From an uncultured Saprospiraceae bacterium (GTDB taxonomy: Bacteria; Bacteroidota; Bacteroidia; Chitinophagales; Saprospiraceae): a stretch of DNA of 64,000 bases. The number at the start of each line of letters is the position of its first letter. Position 1 is the first letter of the stretch. A program made the translations under genes and the position numbers. The stretch covers positions 28,975 through 92,974 of the forward strand of contig CALDGQ010000061.1 in assembly GCA_937941765.1 (NCBI GenBank), written 5' to 3'. Below are positions 11,301 through 21,200 of this stretch, piece after piece. Under the pieces are notes generated by a model. The model saw only the letters and a list, made by a program, of their open reading frames with translations, searched no databases and was not told the DNA's origin.

Positions 11301-12061
11301 TCATTGTCTCCTCTAAAAACATGGAAAAGATTTAGCCAATGACCAACTTCATGAACTAGGATTTTACTATCAACGTTGCTATACGTCATAGTGACACCAT
11401 CGTAATCGCCACCATTGGGAAAATTTGCATAGGCACCACCTGTAGTACCATTAACTTTATATACTACCCAAATATTTAGATATTGACTAGTAGGCCAACG
11501 TGATAAATCTTTTACTGCAAAATTTTCGTTTATAAGGAATAAGCCATTTTCAACGAATTCGGGAATACTAGATCCATCAACTCTATTTATTCCAGTGGTT
11601 GGGTTTCCGTCAGGATCGAAAGATGCCAAGCAGAATTCAATTTCTGTATCTACAATTTCTGGTGTGTTAGGATCGATTCCGAATGTCGGGATAAGCTGTC
11701 CTTTAAAGCCTTTATTTAGCTTGTCTAATGCGGCTTCAAGTTCAGAATCATCACTAAGAATCTGTGTGTCGGTTCCTCTATTTATTATATGGAAAACGAC
11801 TGGAATTTGAATCGGATTATTCAACATCTTTTCACTAGACTGCTTCTTTAATTCCTGAGATATTAGTAATTCGTTCTTAAGTTGCTTTTGTCGATAAATT
11901 GGATCTTCTTTCATCGCTTTTTGGTGCAATAGATGGGTAGCACAAGAATGAGGTGAAGTATCTAATGAAGATTTTTCATAATCGGTCGATAAATGGGTTT
12001 GACTTTGCAACGTTGTGAAAATACAACAGCAAATAATTAACAATACTAGATTTCTAATCAT
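8390..12061 (-). CDS. Secreted pappalysin-like (M43) metalloprotease with CNPW modules, C-type lectin and T9SS sorting domain
   Basis: A 1223-residue secreted protease. A signal peptide (1-21) and short propeptide precede an M43 cytophagalysin-type domain (about 100-335) with 'HEVGHWLNLFH' (H237, E238, H241, H247), the M43 Cys pattern 'GDRVCDTPP' and the Met-turn 'NFMGYC' (M301). The Gly usual at position 8 of HExxHxxGxxH is Asn here. The tail contains a MopE/TSP3-like unit, one degenerate CNPW module ('ILTCNPPQNLCG'), three good CNPW modules and eight 'CNDGIQNQGETGxDCGGPC' units grouped 2+3+3. A second MopE-like unit, a C-type-lectin-like domain (about 1004-1122) and a T9SS type A sorting domain (1141-1223) follow. 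Unlike its M12B neighbours it has no propeller and no CARDB domain. The tail is nevertheless built of the same parts, suggesting domain exchange. Catalysis is expected but the Asn substitution should be kept in mind. Confidence 0.94.
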   Translation of the reverse strand: MIRNLVLLIICCCIFTTLQSQTHLSTDYEKSSLDTSPHSCATHLLHQKAMKEDPIYRQKQLKNELLISQELKKQSSEKMLNNPIQIPVVFHIINRGTDTQILSDDSELEAALDKLNKGFKGQLIPTFGIDPNTPEIVDTEIEFCLASFDPDGNPTTGINRVDGSSIPEFVENGLFLINENFAVKDLSRWPTSQYLNIWVVYKVNGTTGGAYANFPNGGDYDGVTMTYSNVDSKILVHEVGHWLNLFHVFRGDNDGTQCPPNSDCSIQGDRVCDTPPFRRVECTSYDCSNTPEVYKASYNFMGYCSALISRFTQGQKERMHAALAGPYRNTLQYSIGCTGVQSNIDNDNDGVSISIDCDDNDPSIPAIVGTPCDDGDSTTDNDVILADGCSCAGTTSDCPVSMVYENDNITIYGLDLVDYAEFKRSSISNNILTCNPPQNLCGPVFILSGVFPNETYIVTYSSENCSESISVFTGTSTPNCNDGIQNQGETGVDCGGPCTPCVTATCNDGIQNQGETGVDCGGPCNPCSIGGCNVNITSSNGGVTITGLTGLENAKLFTASIATVWGCNPWSGTPCSNNETVNGLNVGETYFLSIQSDDCDEWIPIVIQGGGTTATCNDGIQNQGETGIDCGGPCAPCQVTPTCNDGIQNQGETGIDCGGPCVPCQITATCNDGIQNQGETGVDCGGPCSPCQTAGCNVNVNSANGVVSVTGLTNAENAKLFTSDISAVWGCNPWNGSPCSNSEMISGLTIGETYFLSVQSNDCDEWITVVVQGGGTTATCNDGIQNQGETGIDCGGPCAPCQIVATCNDGIQNQGETGIDCGGPCAPCQIVATCNDGIQNQSETGIDCGGPCAPCQTGGCNIGVSSNNGTVTVTGLTNGENAKLFTTDITAVWGCNPWNGSPCSNLETISGLTIGETYFLSVQSDECDEWIPITVQGGSCTDSDDDGICNNVDCEPNNPNLPATPGSQCNDMNSNTTNDVILTDGCTCQGTPIGGGCNTPIPLGFTLLGEFGNSKYFMSNDVSNWDAASLEAASLGGYIVSISSQAENDFIKNNLDGNIVFIGLGDGANSSEGNLAWDSGEPYNFSNLVGGNSAAGDYAHMNFWAGTWTLDNPLTERPYILEVPCLPIPRIASNEIVNSLKINSLFPNPTSDEVFVKINSTIEQTAAITITNLMGQVVEQRTISLESGKQTMQLDLQNYPNGIYQMNIATVEEIVSHKIIKIE
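9487..9730 (-). repeat. Three tandem 81-bp units coding Cys-rich GIQNQ repeats
   Basis: Three consecutive 27-residue units of the type 'ATCNDGIQNQGETGIDCGG' are encoded by 81-bp direct repeats that differ at only a few bases each. The last unit differs most at its end, where a CNPW module begins. Similar two- and three-unit groups lie at about 9990-10220 and 10480-10625 in the same gene. Confidence 0.85.
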
Positions 12062-12344
12062 GATAAATTACTATTAACTAATGTTATAAATGTGTGCTTA
12101 ATTTTAAATTCGTAACAAGTGTATTAGGGGAAAACAGGGAGTAGCGGAATTCAATTATCTATTAGCAGAAAGTGGTTCAAATTAATATTGATATTAGTTT
12201 GAAATATCTCCTTTTAGATAAAATCAAAATACTGGAGAGTATAAATAATGTACTAAAACGTTTATAAGCCCAATTTACAACAATTATTATTGGAATGGAT
12301 AACTGAAATTTGAAATTGTCAAAAGCAATAAAGCTGAAAAGCAG

Positions 12345-12380
12345 AACTACTGTGTGAATTTACCTGATTTTGTCAATAAA
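12345..12380 (-). promoter_or_regulatory. Upstream element shared with 52784-52819
   Basis: Compared with 52784-52819, 27 of 36 positions match without gaps, including an uninterrupted TGTGTGAATTTA and TTTGTCAA (plus-strand reading). On the coding strand it reads TTGACAAA, six bases, TAAATTCACACA, then TA. It lies about 285-320 bases before the start codon, a distance similar to the other copy (about 315-350). TTGACA resembles a -33 element, but the 24-base gap to the TA is longer than the usual Bacteroidota promoter spacing, so an operator is as likely as a promoter. Confidence 0.45.
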
Positions 12381-12565
12381 TTTTTTAATAATTCGAATCT
12401 AAAATTTCTAAAAATACCCGAATAGGCATACTTAATAAATCTAAAGAATTGATATACGAACTGTATTTTTAGGTTTTGATGATGTTGTAATTTATGAAGC
12501 TAGTTTTTTATAGGCTTGATTGCCTGTAATTTTTGTTTGTCTCTTTGTAATTCCGATAGAAAAAG

Positions 12566-12604
12566 AAAAGCGTACGACAATTTATTCAATTGAAATACGC
12601 TTTT
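12566..12604 (-). terminator. Intrinsic terminator of the 12630-17930 gene
   Basis: Arms AAAAGCGTA (12566-12574) and TACGCTTTT (12596-12604) pair perfectly, 26 bases past the stop codon, with an A-rich left flank that becomes a U tract on the minus strand. The loop is long (21 nt). Confidence 0.65.
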
Positions 12605-12629
12605 GACAATTTTTATTTTTCACAAAATC

Positions 12630-15600
12630 TTAATTCACTTTGATGATTTTCTTAGATATAATTTCGTTGTCCAAAATGAAGTTTAGGTAATAAATTCCAT
12701 TGGGATAATTTGTTAAGTCTAATTGAATCGTATTGCTTCCAATTTCAGCATTGATGCTTTTTTGTTCTTTTGTTTGTCCCATAATATTGGAAACAACAAG
12801 TTTAAAAATGAGATCATTTTCTACATCTATTTGAACAAATAAATCATCTGAAGTTGGATTTGGAAAGATTTTATTAATAGCTAATAGACTTACTTCTTTT
12901 GACGCTATCCTTGGCATTGGCGCAACACACGGAATTTCCAAAATAAAAGGACGTTCAACAAAGCTTTCATTCAAATCCCAAGTTCCAGCCCAGAAATTCA
13001 TTACTCCTACATCGTCTGCGGAATTGTTAGTGGTTGTTAAATTATTGAAAGTAACAGTTTCACCATTAACCCATTGCAAAGTACCTTCGTTATTCAAGTC
13101 ATTCAGTCCAATTAACACGATATTTCCATTTAGGTTTGATTGAATAAAATCATTTTCAGCTTGATTGTAGATTGAGGTAAGGTGACCACCAGCTGCTGTT
13201 GCTTGCGATTGAGCGGTCGCAAAATTTACCGCATCATTGGACATAAAATATTGGCTATTTTCAAATTCTCCTAATGCAGTAAATCCTGATGGAGTAGGGG
13301 TGTTGCACCCTCCGCCATTGACATTTAATAATGCAATTGTAGTGTTATTATTTTCGTCTATTTCGTTGATATCATTATTGTCATCAACAACAATAAAGAA
13401 AGTATACAATCCAGGTGTGAGTGTGGCAGGAATCGTTATCGCACCTGTTACTTCTTGTGACCCAACGACTGTATTTCCAGTAGTGATACTTCCTTCTTGA
13501 ATATCATCACTACTTAAATTTGAATCTGTAGAAATGTAAGTGTTGATTTGGTAATCCCCAACAGCAGTTCCAACACCAATATTGCGAAGTGTGAATGGAA
13601 AATATACAACCGCTCCTGGCATTCCTTCAATTGAATTGAAATTTATAATATTAAGATCAGATAAATTTGGATTCATAGGTGTTCCTTGACAAGTACAGCC
13701 ATCCGCTTGGATGATGTCATTGGTTGTGTTGACATTCATGTCATTACAAGGTGTACCCGGAGGTGTTGGAATACCTGGATTGTTTGGTTCACAATCCTCA
13801 TCGTCACAGATTCCATCATCATCTGCATCTGGACATCCATCTCCTTGAACGATGACAGGAATCCATTCATCGCATTCATCGGACTGAACGCTTAAGAAAT
13901 AAGTTGCACCACTAGTCAGCCCCGAGATAGTTTCAGAGTTTGAACATGGTGTTCCCGACCAAGGATTACAACCCCAAACTGCATCAACATTGGCATCAAA
14001 TAATTTTGCATTTTCAGCATTTGTCAATCCAGTAACTGTAACCAATCCATTTGATGAAATAACACTAACATTACAACCACCTGTTGGGCATGGTGTGCAA
14101 GGTCCACCACAATCAATACCCGTTTCTCCTTGGTTTTGTATGCCATCTGTACATGTCGGAGTAATAGGGCAAGGGGCACAAGGCCCACCGCAATCAATGC
14201 CTGTTTCTCCTTGATTTTGAATACCATCTGTACAAGTTGGGGTTGGCCCTCCACCTTGGACAGTGACAGGAATCCATTCATCACATTCATCTGATTGTAC
14301 ACTTAAGAAATAGGTTGCACCTGCTGTCAAGCCAGTAATGGTTTCCGAATTGGAACATGGAATTCCATTCCAGGGATTACATCCCCAAACTGCATCTATG
14401 TTGGTGTCAAATAATTTTGCATTTTCTGCATTTGTCAAACCACTAATAGTAATCGCTCCATTTGTAGAACTAACAGAAACATTACAGCCAGCTACTGGAC
14501 ATGGGGCACACGGTCCTCCGCAATCAATCCCAGTTTCACCCTGATTCTGAATGCCATCTGTACAGGTTGGAGTTGTTGGGCAAGGAGCGCATGGACCACC
14601 ACAATCGATTCCTGTTTCTCCTTGGTTTTGGATTCCGTCTGAGCAAGTTGCTGTAGTTCCACCTTGTATTACGATCGGTATCCATTCATCGCAGTTGTCA
14701 GATTGGACACTTAGAAAATAAGTATCGCCAACAACTAAACCATTTACCGATTCATTGTTAGAACATGGTGTGCCGCTCCATGGATTACAACCCCAAATTG
14801 TGGCTATACTGGTGTTAAATAATTTTGCATTTTCCGCTGAAGTTAAACCAGTTATGGTTACACCTCCGTTTGAAGAAGTGATAGATACATTGCATCCTCC
14901 ACCTATAATTGTTCCTTGGCATGTACAGCCGTCGGATTGAATAACATCATTTGTTGTATTTGAATTGTTATCATTACAAGTACTTCCGACAATAGCTGGA
15001 AGATTGGGGTCGTTGTCATTGCAGTCTTCTCCTAGACAAAAACCATCATTGTCATTATCTGTACATTCGCTATTGCTACAAGGATCTTCATATCCATATA
15101 ACACATAATCGATGCTGCCGACAGAGCCAGTGGTGCGAACTCCTGTAAAAAATATTTTTCCGTCTGGTAATTTGACGATGTCTCTTACTTCGTCAAATCC
15201 ATTCGCCCCGAAGTTTCTTTCCCATCGGATATCTCCGTTTGCATTGGTTGAAAAGAAGTGAAAACTCGCATCAGCACCATATTTAAATCTTCCTGCAACT
15301 AATAAATTTCCATTTTCTACTTCAGTAATTTGATTTAATGTAGTTGTGTTGGAACCGGCATAAGCTTTGTTCCAAATAATGTCACCGTTTGGATTTATCT
15401 TAACCAACCACATGTTGAATTGACCAAGATCAGGTTCATTATCAAATGGTAAATCTTCACTGCTGGAGGTACTACCAAACACGATGTTTCCATCACTGGT
15501 TGCAGTCAGTCTAGTATAGTTTTCTATGTTTGTGCCACCGTAAGCTTTCTTCCAAATTTCATTTCCATCTGCATCAAACCTAATGATAATAGCATCAATA

Positions 15601-17930
15601 AAATCTGTATAATTTTCAATTTCTTGAGAATAAGTGCCACCAGAAACGTAAAGATCTCCATTTGAGGCTTCTACGACTTCTTCCACGAATTCAGTGTCAC
15701 TTCCGCCAGCTTCTTTTTCCCAAATCACATCTCCTGTAGGATTAATTTTTAGTAACCAAACATCTCTATCACCTCCGTTTGTTTGTGTTGTGCTTCCTGT
15801 AAGCACGTAATTGCCATCGTTTGTTTCAATTATGGTCTCAAAAATATCATCTCCTGCACTTCCATAATTTTTTGTCCATAATTTATTTCCATTTGCATCA
15901 ATTTTTATAAGCCAGCCATCAGCTTCATAAAAACCTCCATTATTATTTTCTACATCTCCTGAATTTGCTTCAGAACGTGTATATCCTGCTAATAAAAATC
16001 CACCATCTGGAGTTTCTATCGCATCATTACAAACATCTGGGAGGGCTCCGCCGAAATTTGTCTTCCAAATAATGTCACCACTTTGGGTAGTTTTAATTAT
16101 CCAGTAGTCTTCATTACCATTGGTGAATCCAAGATCTCCTCCATTTCCACTAGCACCACCGGCTAGTAGGATATTTCCATCACTTGTTGCAACAATACTG
16201 TTAGCTTGATCAGATCCATCTCCTCCATAGCTTCGATCAATGAGATAATTGGGTTGATTAAAGAGACTGATAGATCTTACTGATTCACACGTGCCGTCTG
16301 TAATTGTGATGTTGTAAACTCCTCTTTCCACTCCCAATTTGGGGTTGTTGCTTGAACCATCCGGCCAAGTGTAAGTATAAGATCCTGTTCCATCAATAAC
16401 TGACAATGTTACATTTACAGGGCCACAAGGGTCACCTGTAAAAGGAAATGAAGCATCTAACGAAATTCCATCGTTTACCGAACTTACTCTTACATGGTCC
16501 GCATAAGTTAGACCTGTATTTGGATCAAACACTTCAAGGCAATAATTAATAGCTGAATTTGTAACAGTAACATTACGAGAAGCTCCTGTTGTACCATCAT
16601 CCCAATTGTAGATGCAATTTGAACAATTAGGAATTGTTGCGTCTAAATTAATATTGTTTCCAAGGCAATCAAGGATATCATTTTCAAAAATATTAATAAA
16701 AGTTAAATCATCAAGACAAGTTTGAGCATCGATGTAATCTCTTACTTTCTGACCAGGCAATGGACCTAGGCCGAGGGTGAAGTCAACATTTGATCCGCAA
16801 TAACTCATTATGGTATTTGGAAATGGATTTGCAGTTGGACCGCAGTTGCCTTCTGGAGCAGCACAATTGTCTATCACTCCTCCTGGCCAAAAACAACTAT
16901 GGGTATGCGGAGAAGAAAGTGCATGACCTGTTTCGTGAGCGACCAAGTCTGCCGAATAGGTATAAATTGGAAATGTATTAACATTCGTGTTGGTGCCGAT
17001 TCCACTTACAGCATAGGATGCTATATCGCAAACGGTACCTACTCCTGCGACTCCTCCAAAGGTTGTACTAGACACATAGTGTGCAATATTTCCATTGACA
17101 CAATTGGCATTGTCAACAAATTTATTGAGTATATCAAATTTTGTAAGTGTGGCTGGATATGGATCTGGTGTTGTCCAAATGGAGATTTCCGAAATTTGTA
17201 AATCCACTTGTTCAATTGCATAAATTGCATTGACAATATTAAACATATTGGTTATATAATTGGCAACATTTGACGTACTTCCCAATCCTAAAAGAAGATT
17301 ATGATCCGCTTCAAAGTAAGTATGAACCAATCGATCCATCATTGTTTTTTCTACAGAATTGACACCTTCGATTTTCATTTCCAATATTTTCGTTGGATCT
17401 GTTCCACAATCTAATTGCGGAATATCGGAATCTGCTTCTTTGTAGAAAATATATTCGTCAGGGATAGTTTTAGTCTCATCTTTTATTGGACCTAATGTAT
17501 AATTTTGACCATCAACATTAATGATACCATTTATTTCATTTTCAAAAATGCTGATAGCAACAAATTGTCCGTTACTTATATTTTGATAGAAATGACCTGG
17601 AATATATTCAACCGTATTTCGACCTTTAATGTCTGATTGTTCTGTTACATAAAAATTATTTCCGAGAATTTGTTTTTTATGAATCGTAATTTCAATGTTA
17701 GAATTTGATTGCCTTGGAATTGTAATTTGAATGTTATCTGCATCACTTTTATAAAGTTCATGAAGTGACGTTGCATTTAATTTAAGGAAAGTCCCGTCTA
17801 ACTTGGATAAGTCTGCGCTTATTTTTGCGTTAGTCGGTGTTGATACTTCAAAGAGTGGGTTAGAATTTGCTGTACCTAAATTCCAAAATCCAATAATGAA
17901 AAATAGGAATGAATAAAATTGAATCTTCAT
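12630..17930 (-). CDS. Secreted reprolysin-like (M12B) metalloprotease, paralogue with beta-propeller, CNPW modules, C-type lectin and T9SS sorting domain
   Basis: The open frame extends to 18038, but the Met at 17930 begins a clear signal peptide ('MKIQFYSFLFFIIGFWNLG') that aligns with its paralogues, so I place the start there (1766 residues). Order: signal peptide 1-22; propeptide to about 185; metzincin domain 190-410 with 'HETGHALSSPH' (H332, E333, H336, H342) and Met-turn 'TIMSYC' (M375); PKD-like and SprB-like domains; beta-propeller about 557-947; MopE-like unit; three CNPW modules (about 1014-1087, 1147-1227, 1286-1362) with two pairs of GIQNQ units; second MopE-like unit; CARDB-like domain 1421-1537; C-type-lectin-like domain 1542-1667; T9SS sorting domain 1684-1766. 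The Gly of HExxHxxGxxH is replaced by Ser, which may lower or alter activity. It is the closest paralogue of the 1977-8036 gene and shares a near-identical DNA tract with it. Confidence 0.94.
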   Translation of the reverse strand: MKIQFYSFLFFIIGFWNLGTANSNPLFEVSTPTNAKISADLSKLDGTFLKLNATSLHELYKSDADNIQITIPRQSNSNIEITIHKKQILGNNFYVTEQSDIKGRNTVEYIPGHFYQNISNGQFVAISIFENEINGIINVDGQNYTLGPIKDETKTIPDEYIFYKEADSDIPQLDCGTDPTKILEMKIEGVNSVEKTMMDRLVHTYFEADHNLLLGLGSTSNVANYITNMFNIVNAIYAIEQVDLQISEISIWTTPDPYPATLTKFDILNKFVDNANCVNGNIAHYVSSTTFGGVAGVGTVCDIASYAVSGIGTNTNVNTFPIYTYSADLVAHETGHALSSPHTHSCFWPGGVIDNCAAPEGNCGPTANPFPNTIMSYCGSNVDFTLGLGPLPGQKVRDYIDAQTCLDDLTFINIFENDILDCLGNNINLDATIPNCSNCIYNWDDGTTGASRNVTVTNSAINYCLEVFDPNTGLTYADHVRVSSVNDGISLDASFPFTGDPCGPVNVTLSVIDGTGSYTYTWPDGSSNNPKLGVERGVYNITITDGTCESVRSISLFNQPNYLIDRSYGGDGSDQANSIVATSDGNILLAGGASGNGGDLGFTNGNEDYWIIKTTQSGDIIWKTNFGGALPDVCNDAIETPDGGFLLAGYTRSEANSGDVENNNGGFYEADGWLIKIDANGNKLWTKNYGSAGDDIFETIIETNDGNYVLTGSTTQTNGGDRDVWLLKINPTGDVIWEKEAGGSDTEFVEEVVEASNGDLYVSGGTYSQEIENYTDFIDAIIIRFDADGNEIWKKAYGGTNIENYTRLTATSDGNIVFGSTSSSEDLPFDNEPDLGQFNMWLVKINPNGDIIWNKAYAGSNTTTLNQITEVENGNLLVAGRFKYGADASFHFFSTNANGDIRWERNFGANGFDEVRDIVKLPDGKIFFTGVRTTGSVGSIDYVLYGYEDPCSNSECTDNDNDGFCLGEDCNDNDPNLPAIVGSTCNDNNSNTTNDVIQSDGCTCQGTIIGGGCNVSITSSNGGVTITGLTSAENAKLFNTSIATIWGCNPWSGTPCSNNESVNGLVVGDTYFLSVQSDNCDEWIPIVIQGGTTATCSDGIQNQGETGIDCGGPCAPCPTTPTCTDGIQNQGETGIDCGGPCAPCPVAGCNVSVSSTNGAITISGLTNAENAKLFDTNIDAVWGCNPWNGIPCSNSETITGLTAGATYFLSVQSDECDEWIPVTVQGGGPTPTCTDGIQNQGETGIDCGGPCAPCPITPTCTDGIQNQGETGIDCGGPCTPCPTGGCNVSVISSNGLVTVTGLTNAENAKLFDANVDAVWGCNPWSGTPCSNSETISGLTSGATYFLSVQSDECDEWIPVIVQGDGCPDADDDGICDDEDCEPNNPGIPTPPGTPCNDMNVNTTNDIIQADGCTCQGTPMNPNLSDLNIINFNSIEGMPGAVVYFPFTLRNIGVGTAVGDYQINTYISTDSNLSSDDIQEGSITTGNTVVGSQEVTGAITIPATLTPGLYTFFIVVDDNNDINEIDENNNTTIALLNVNGGGCNTPTPSGFTALGEFENSQYFMSNDAVNFATAQSQATAAGGHLTSIYNQAENDFIQSNLNGNIVLIGLNDLNNEGTLQWVNGETVTFNNLTTTNNSADDVGVMNFWAGTWDLNESFVERPFILEIPCVAPMPRIASKEVSLLAINKIFPNPTSDDLFVQIDVENDLIFKLVVSNIMGQTKEQKSINAEIGSNTIQLDLTNYPNGIYYLNFILDNEIISKKIIKVN
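13522..13673 (-). repeat. 152-bp tract nearly identical to 2875-3026
   Basis: Second copy of the CARDB-coding tract, with 150 of 152 bases matching. Codon-level identity here contrasts with the surrounding divergence of the two genes and is best explained by recent gene conversion or intergenic recombination. Confidence 0.9.
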
Positions 17931-18284
17931 CTTAAGTGTTGTTAAATTAAATGTAATCTGTTTTGACAATTCATTATTCATGAATCGAAAATAGCTTAGA
18001 ACGTAACTAGTGTATATGGGAGGAAATGAAATACACAAACGCTTTTTCTTTCAAATTGAAATTGAGCCTTTTTGGGTAAATAGGCAAAGACAAAATAAAA
18101 AGTTTGTCATAGAATATACAGCAGAAAGATAAGAATATATAAGGGGAATAGCTTTTTTTGTCAAAAAAAAAGTGATAATTGTCGCTTATTTAATTTCTAA
18201 TAATAACCTGAATTGGGTATAAGGAAAGAAGCGAAGTTGAATAGTTGCCAACTTCGCTTCAATTATTACTAAATCAGTAAATGT
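17931..18284. other. Intergenic region upstream of the 12630-17930 gene
   Basis: A 354-bp gap. The first part (17931-18038) is an open extension of the downstream frame that I regard as untranslated leader. TTTGTCAA lies at 18157-18164 inside a near-palindrome of T and A runs, about 227 bases before the start, and the upstream gene's terminator is at 18228-18260. Confidence 0.55.
18228..18260 (-). terminator. Intrinsic terminator of the 18285-23342 gene
   Basis: A perfect 12-bp stem is formed by GAAGCGAAGTTG (18228-18239) and CAACTTCGCTTC (18249-18260), with a 9-nt loop. It starts 24 bases past the stop codon. Confidence 0.8.
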
Positions 18285-21200
18285 TTAATTTTTTATAAAT
18301 CGTGCTGTCTGTAATCCATTTTTATGGTATAAAACAACATTGTAAATTCCAGTTGCTAACTGATTTGTATTTAGTTGAATAGTATTCATTCCTTCCTCAA
18401 GATTAATTGGTTGTTGGATCTTTTTATTTCCAATTAAGTCAAAAACTTCTAGTAAAATATTGTCATTAAAGGAGCTTTCAATTTGAATAAATGCTTCTGC
18501 TTTTACAGGATTCGGAAATAAATTTATAATTGAAAATTTGTCAGAATTCATCAAGACATTTTTCTGAAAAGCGGTTGACTGATCCTCATTAAATGGAATC
18601 AAACCCAATTGAAACGAAATCCATTCATCGCAATCGCCTTTTTGAACACTTAAGAAATAATTTACACCAGCATCCAGCCCATTAATTACTTCCGTATTAT
18701 TACACGCACTTGACCATGGATTACATTCCCAGACGATCCCTGCAGAACTCGCTGTTTCATCAAATAGTTTTACATTATTGACATCAGATAAACCTGTAAC
18801 GGTAATTTGTCCAAAACTTGTTTCCGTAACTGTAATGTTACATCCATTTCCAATTGGTGTGCCTTCACAAGTGCATTCATCACTTACAATGACATCATTG
18901 ATGGTTGTTGAATCAAAGTCATTGCAAGGAGCGCCTATAGGTGCTGGGATTGTGAAGTTGGTCGGTGCACAATCTTCATTATCACAAAACCCATCTCCAT
19001 CAGAATCTGTACATTCTCCATCATTAGGAACGGTTATTGGAATCCATTCATCACAATATTCGGATTGGACACTAAGATAAAAAGTACCACCTCCTTGAGC
19101 AACTAAATAAGTATAAGACATTTGACAACCTTGTGGACTTGCCCATGGATTACATTCATAAACGATATTGAAATCAGCATCAAACAATTTTACATTGTAA
19201 GACAAGGCTAATCCTTCAATTTCAACACCGCCAAATACACCATTATAAAATGCATCAACGCTAACTGTACATCCTGTGATTGGTGTCCCCATACACATAC
19301 ATCCATCTGCTTGGTATACATCATTTTCGGTAGATGCATCATTGTCATTACAAGGTGTACCCGGAGTAGTTGGTAAGAATGGTTCGTTATCGTTGCAATC
19401 TTCAAAACTACAAAATCCATCGCCATCTAAATCAATACAACCTTCTTGGAAAACGACTTGAATCCATTCATCGCAATTATCAGATTGGACACTTAGGAAA
19501 TAAGGTTGTTGGTCAATATCAACGGTGACATCGAAATTTTGTGTACATGGTGTTGCAAACCAAGGTGCGCATTCAAATACCACATCAAAATTTGCATTGA
19601 AAAGTTTTATATTTTCATTTGGAGTCATTCCTGAAATAAATACTGGTGCTAGTCCAGCGACTACAGAACCACCACTAACTTCGACAGTACATACTTCAGT
19701 TTCACATGGCGCACACGGGCCGCCACAATCAACTCCCTCTTCACCTTGATTTTGGATGCCGTCATTGCAAGTTGGGCAAGCAGGGCAAGGTCCTCCACAA
19801 TCGATTCCTGTTTCTCCTTGATTTTGAATGCCATCGAAGCATGTTGGTTCATTTCCTCCTTCTATTACAATTGGAATCCATTCATCGCAATTGTCGGATT
19901 GCACACTTATGAAATAAGTAGCTCCAGTTGTAAGTCCAGAAATAGTTTCATTGTCTGTACAAGGTGTGCTATTCCAAGGATTGCAACCCCAGATTGCATT
20001 AATATCTGAATCAAATAATTTTGCATTTTCAGTAGAAGTTAAACCAGTAATTGTTAAAATTGCATCAGAGATAGTTAAATTAATTTGGCAACCTTCAATG
20101 ATAATTCCTTGGCAAGTACAACCATCTGCTAAGATTACATCGTTTGTTGTAGCTGGGTTGTTATCATCGCAACTACTTCCTACAGTTGTTGGAAGGTTGG
20201 GGTTGTTGTCGTCACAATCGTTTGGTTGGCAAACACCGTCATTGTCGTTATCAGTGCAGCCTCCTGTAATTGTAATGGAAGCAGTGGAGGTACAGTTTGC
20301 AGGACCTGCAGTTAGCGTATAGGTTCCTGCTGAGGTGATTGTTATGTTTTGTGTCGTTTCTCCTGTTGACCAAATCGGGTTTATTACAGGTACATCAGTT
20401 GATAATACAACAGGACCATTATCAATGGTTGGGCTACTAGCTACTATTTGAAATGAATTATTTAGTACATTATCATTTAATCCTAACAACCAATAGTCGT
20501 AACTACCTTCGTTGCTAAGTACATCTCCATTTGCATTGATAGAGGAGCCACCAAAATATAAATTTCCATTTGAATGTTTTAATACTGTTTGACCAGTATC
20601 AAAGCCATCACCACCAAAAGAGTCAAACCATACAATTTCATTTGAGGCATTGACTTTTGCTGCGAACATATTTCCAAAAGTATATGTTGCAAAAGGGTAG
20701 TCTGTAGATTCTCCAACAATAAGGTAACCACCATCGTCTGTTGCGATTATGTCATTAGCAAGTGATCTGTTATTTGGTCCAAATATTTTTGACGATAAAA
20801 TCTCACCATTTTGGTCAATTCTTAATGACCATGCACTTTGTGTGCTATTATTATCGACGATATCTCCACCGCTGGAGTAGGTTGTAGCTGAAATAAAGAG
20901 TCCACCATTTTGATCGAGGTCGATTGAAGGTTTGTCTTCACGTGCACTTCCACCATAGGATTTAGACCAAATTTCATTTCCAGATTGATCCAATTTGAGA
21001 ATATATAAATCGGTAAAAACGTCATAAATGGCAATGCCAGGCGATAGAGAAGTTCCCGCCACATACAAAGAACCATCATCAGAAATTATAAGATCAAATC
21101 CTTGTTCGTAATTATTTCCACCAAAATCTTTTTCCCAAATAACATTGGCCTGCTCATCGAATTTTACAAGATACAATTGACTTTCAATATTAAAGCTAGA

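Larger units (their letters stand above)
12062..12629. other. Intergenic region upstream of the M43 protease gene
   Basis: A 568-bp AT-rich gap with no credible ORF. It contains the terminator of the upstream gene (12566-12604), a block shared with the region upstream of the 48712-52470 gene (12345-12380), and an additional ATTGTCAA at about 12316. I see no RNA gene. Confidence 0.6.

Noticed and set aside
18001..18038. Upstream start at 18038 for the 12630-17930 gene
   Set aside because: The extra 36 residues would put a signal peptide in the interior, and the paralogues begin at the equivalent of 17930.
18120..18170. TTGACA-N17-TATATA pair (E. coli-like) before the 12630-17930 gene
   Set aside because: Bacteroidota use a different -7 element (TAnnTTTG), and the match lies in an A/T run where such hits arise easily; only the TTTGACAA part is noted.
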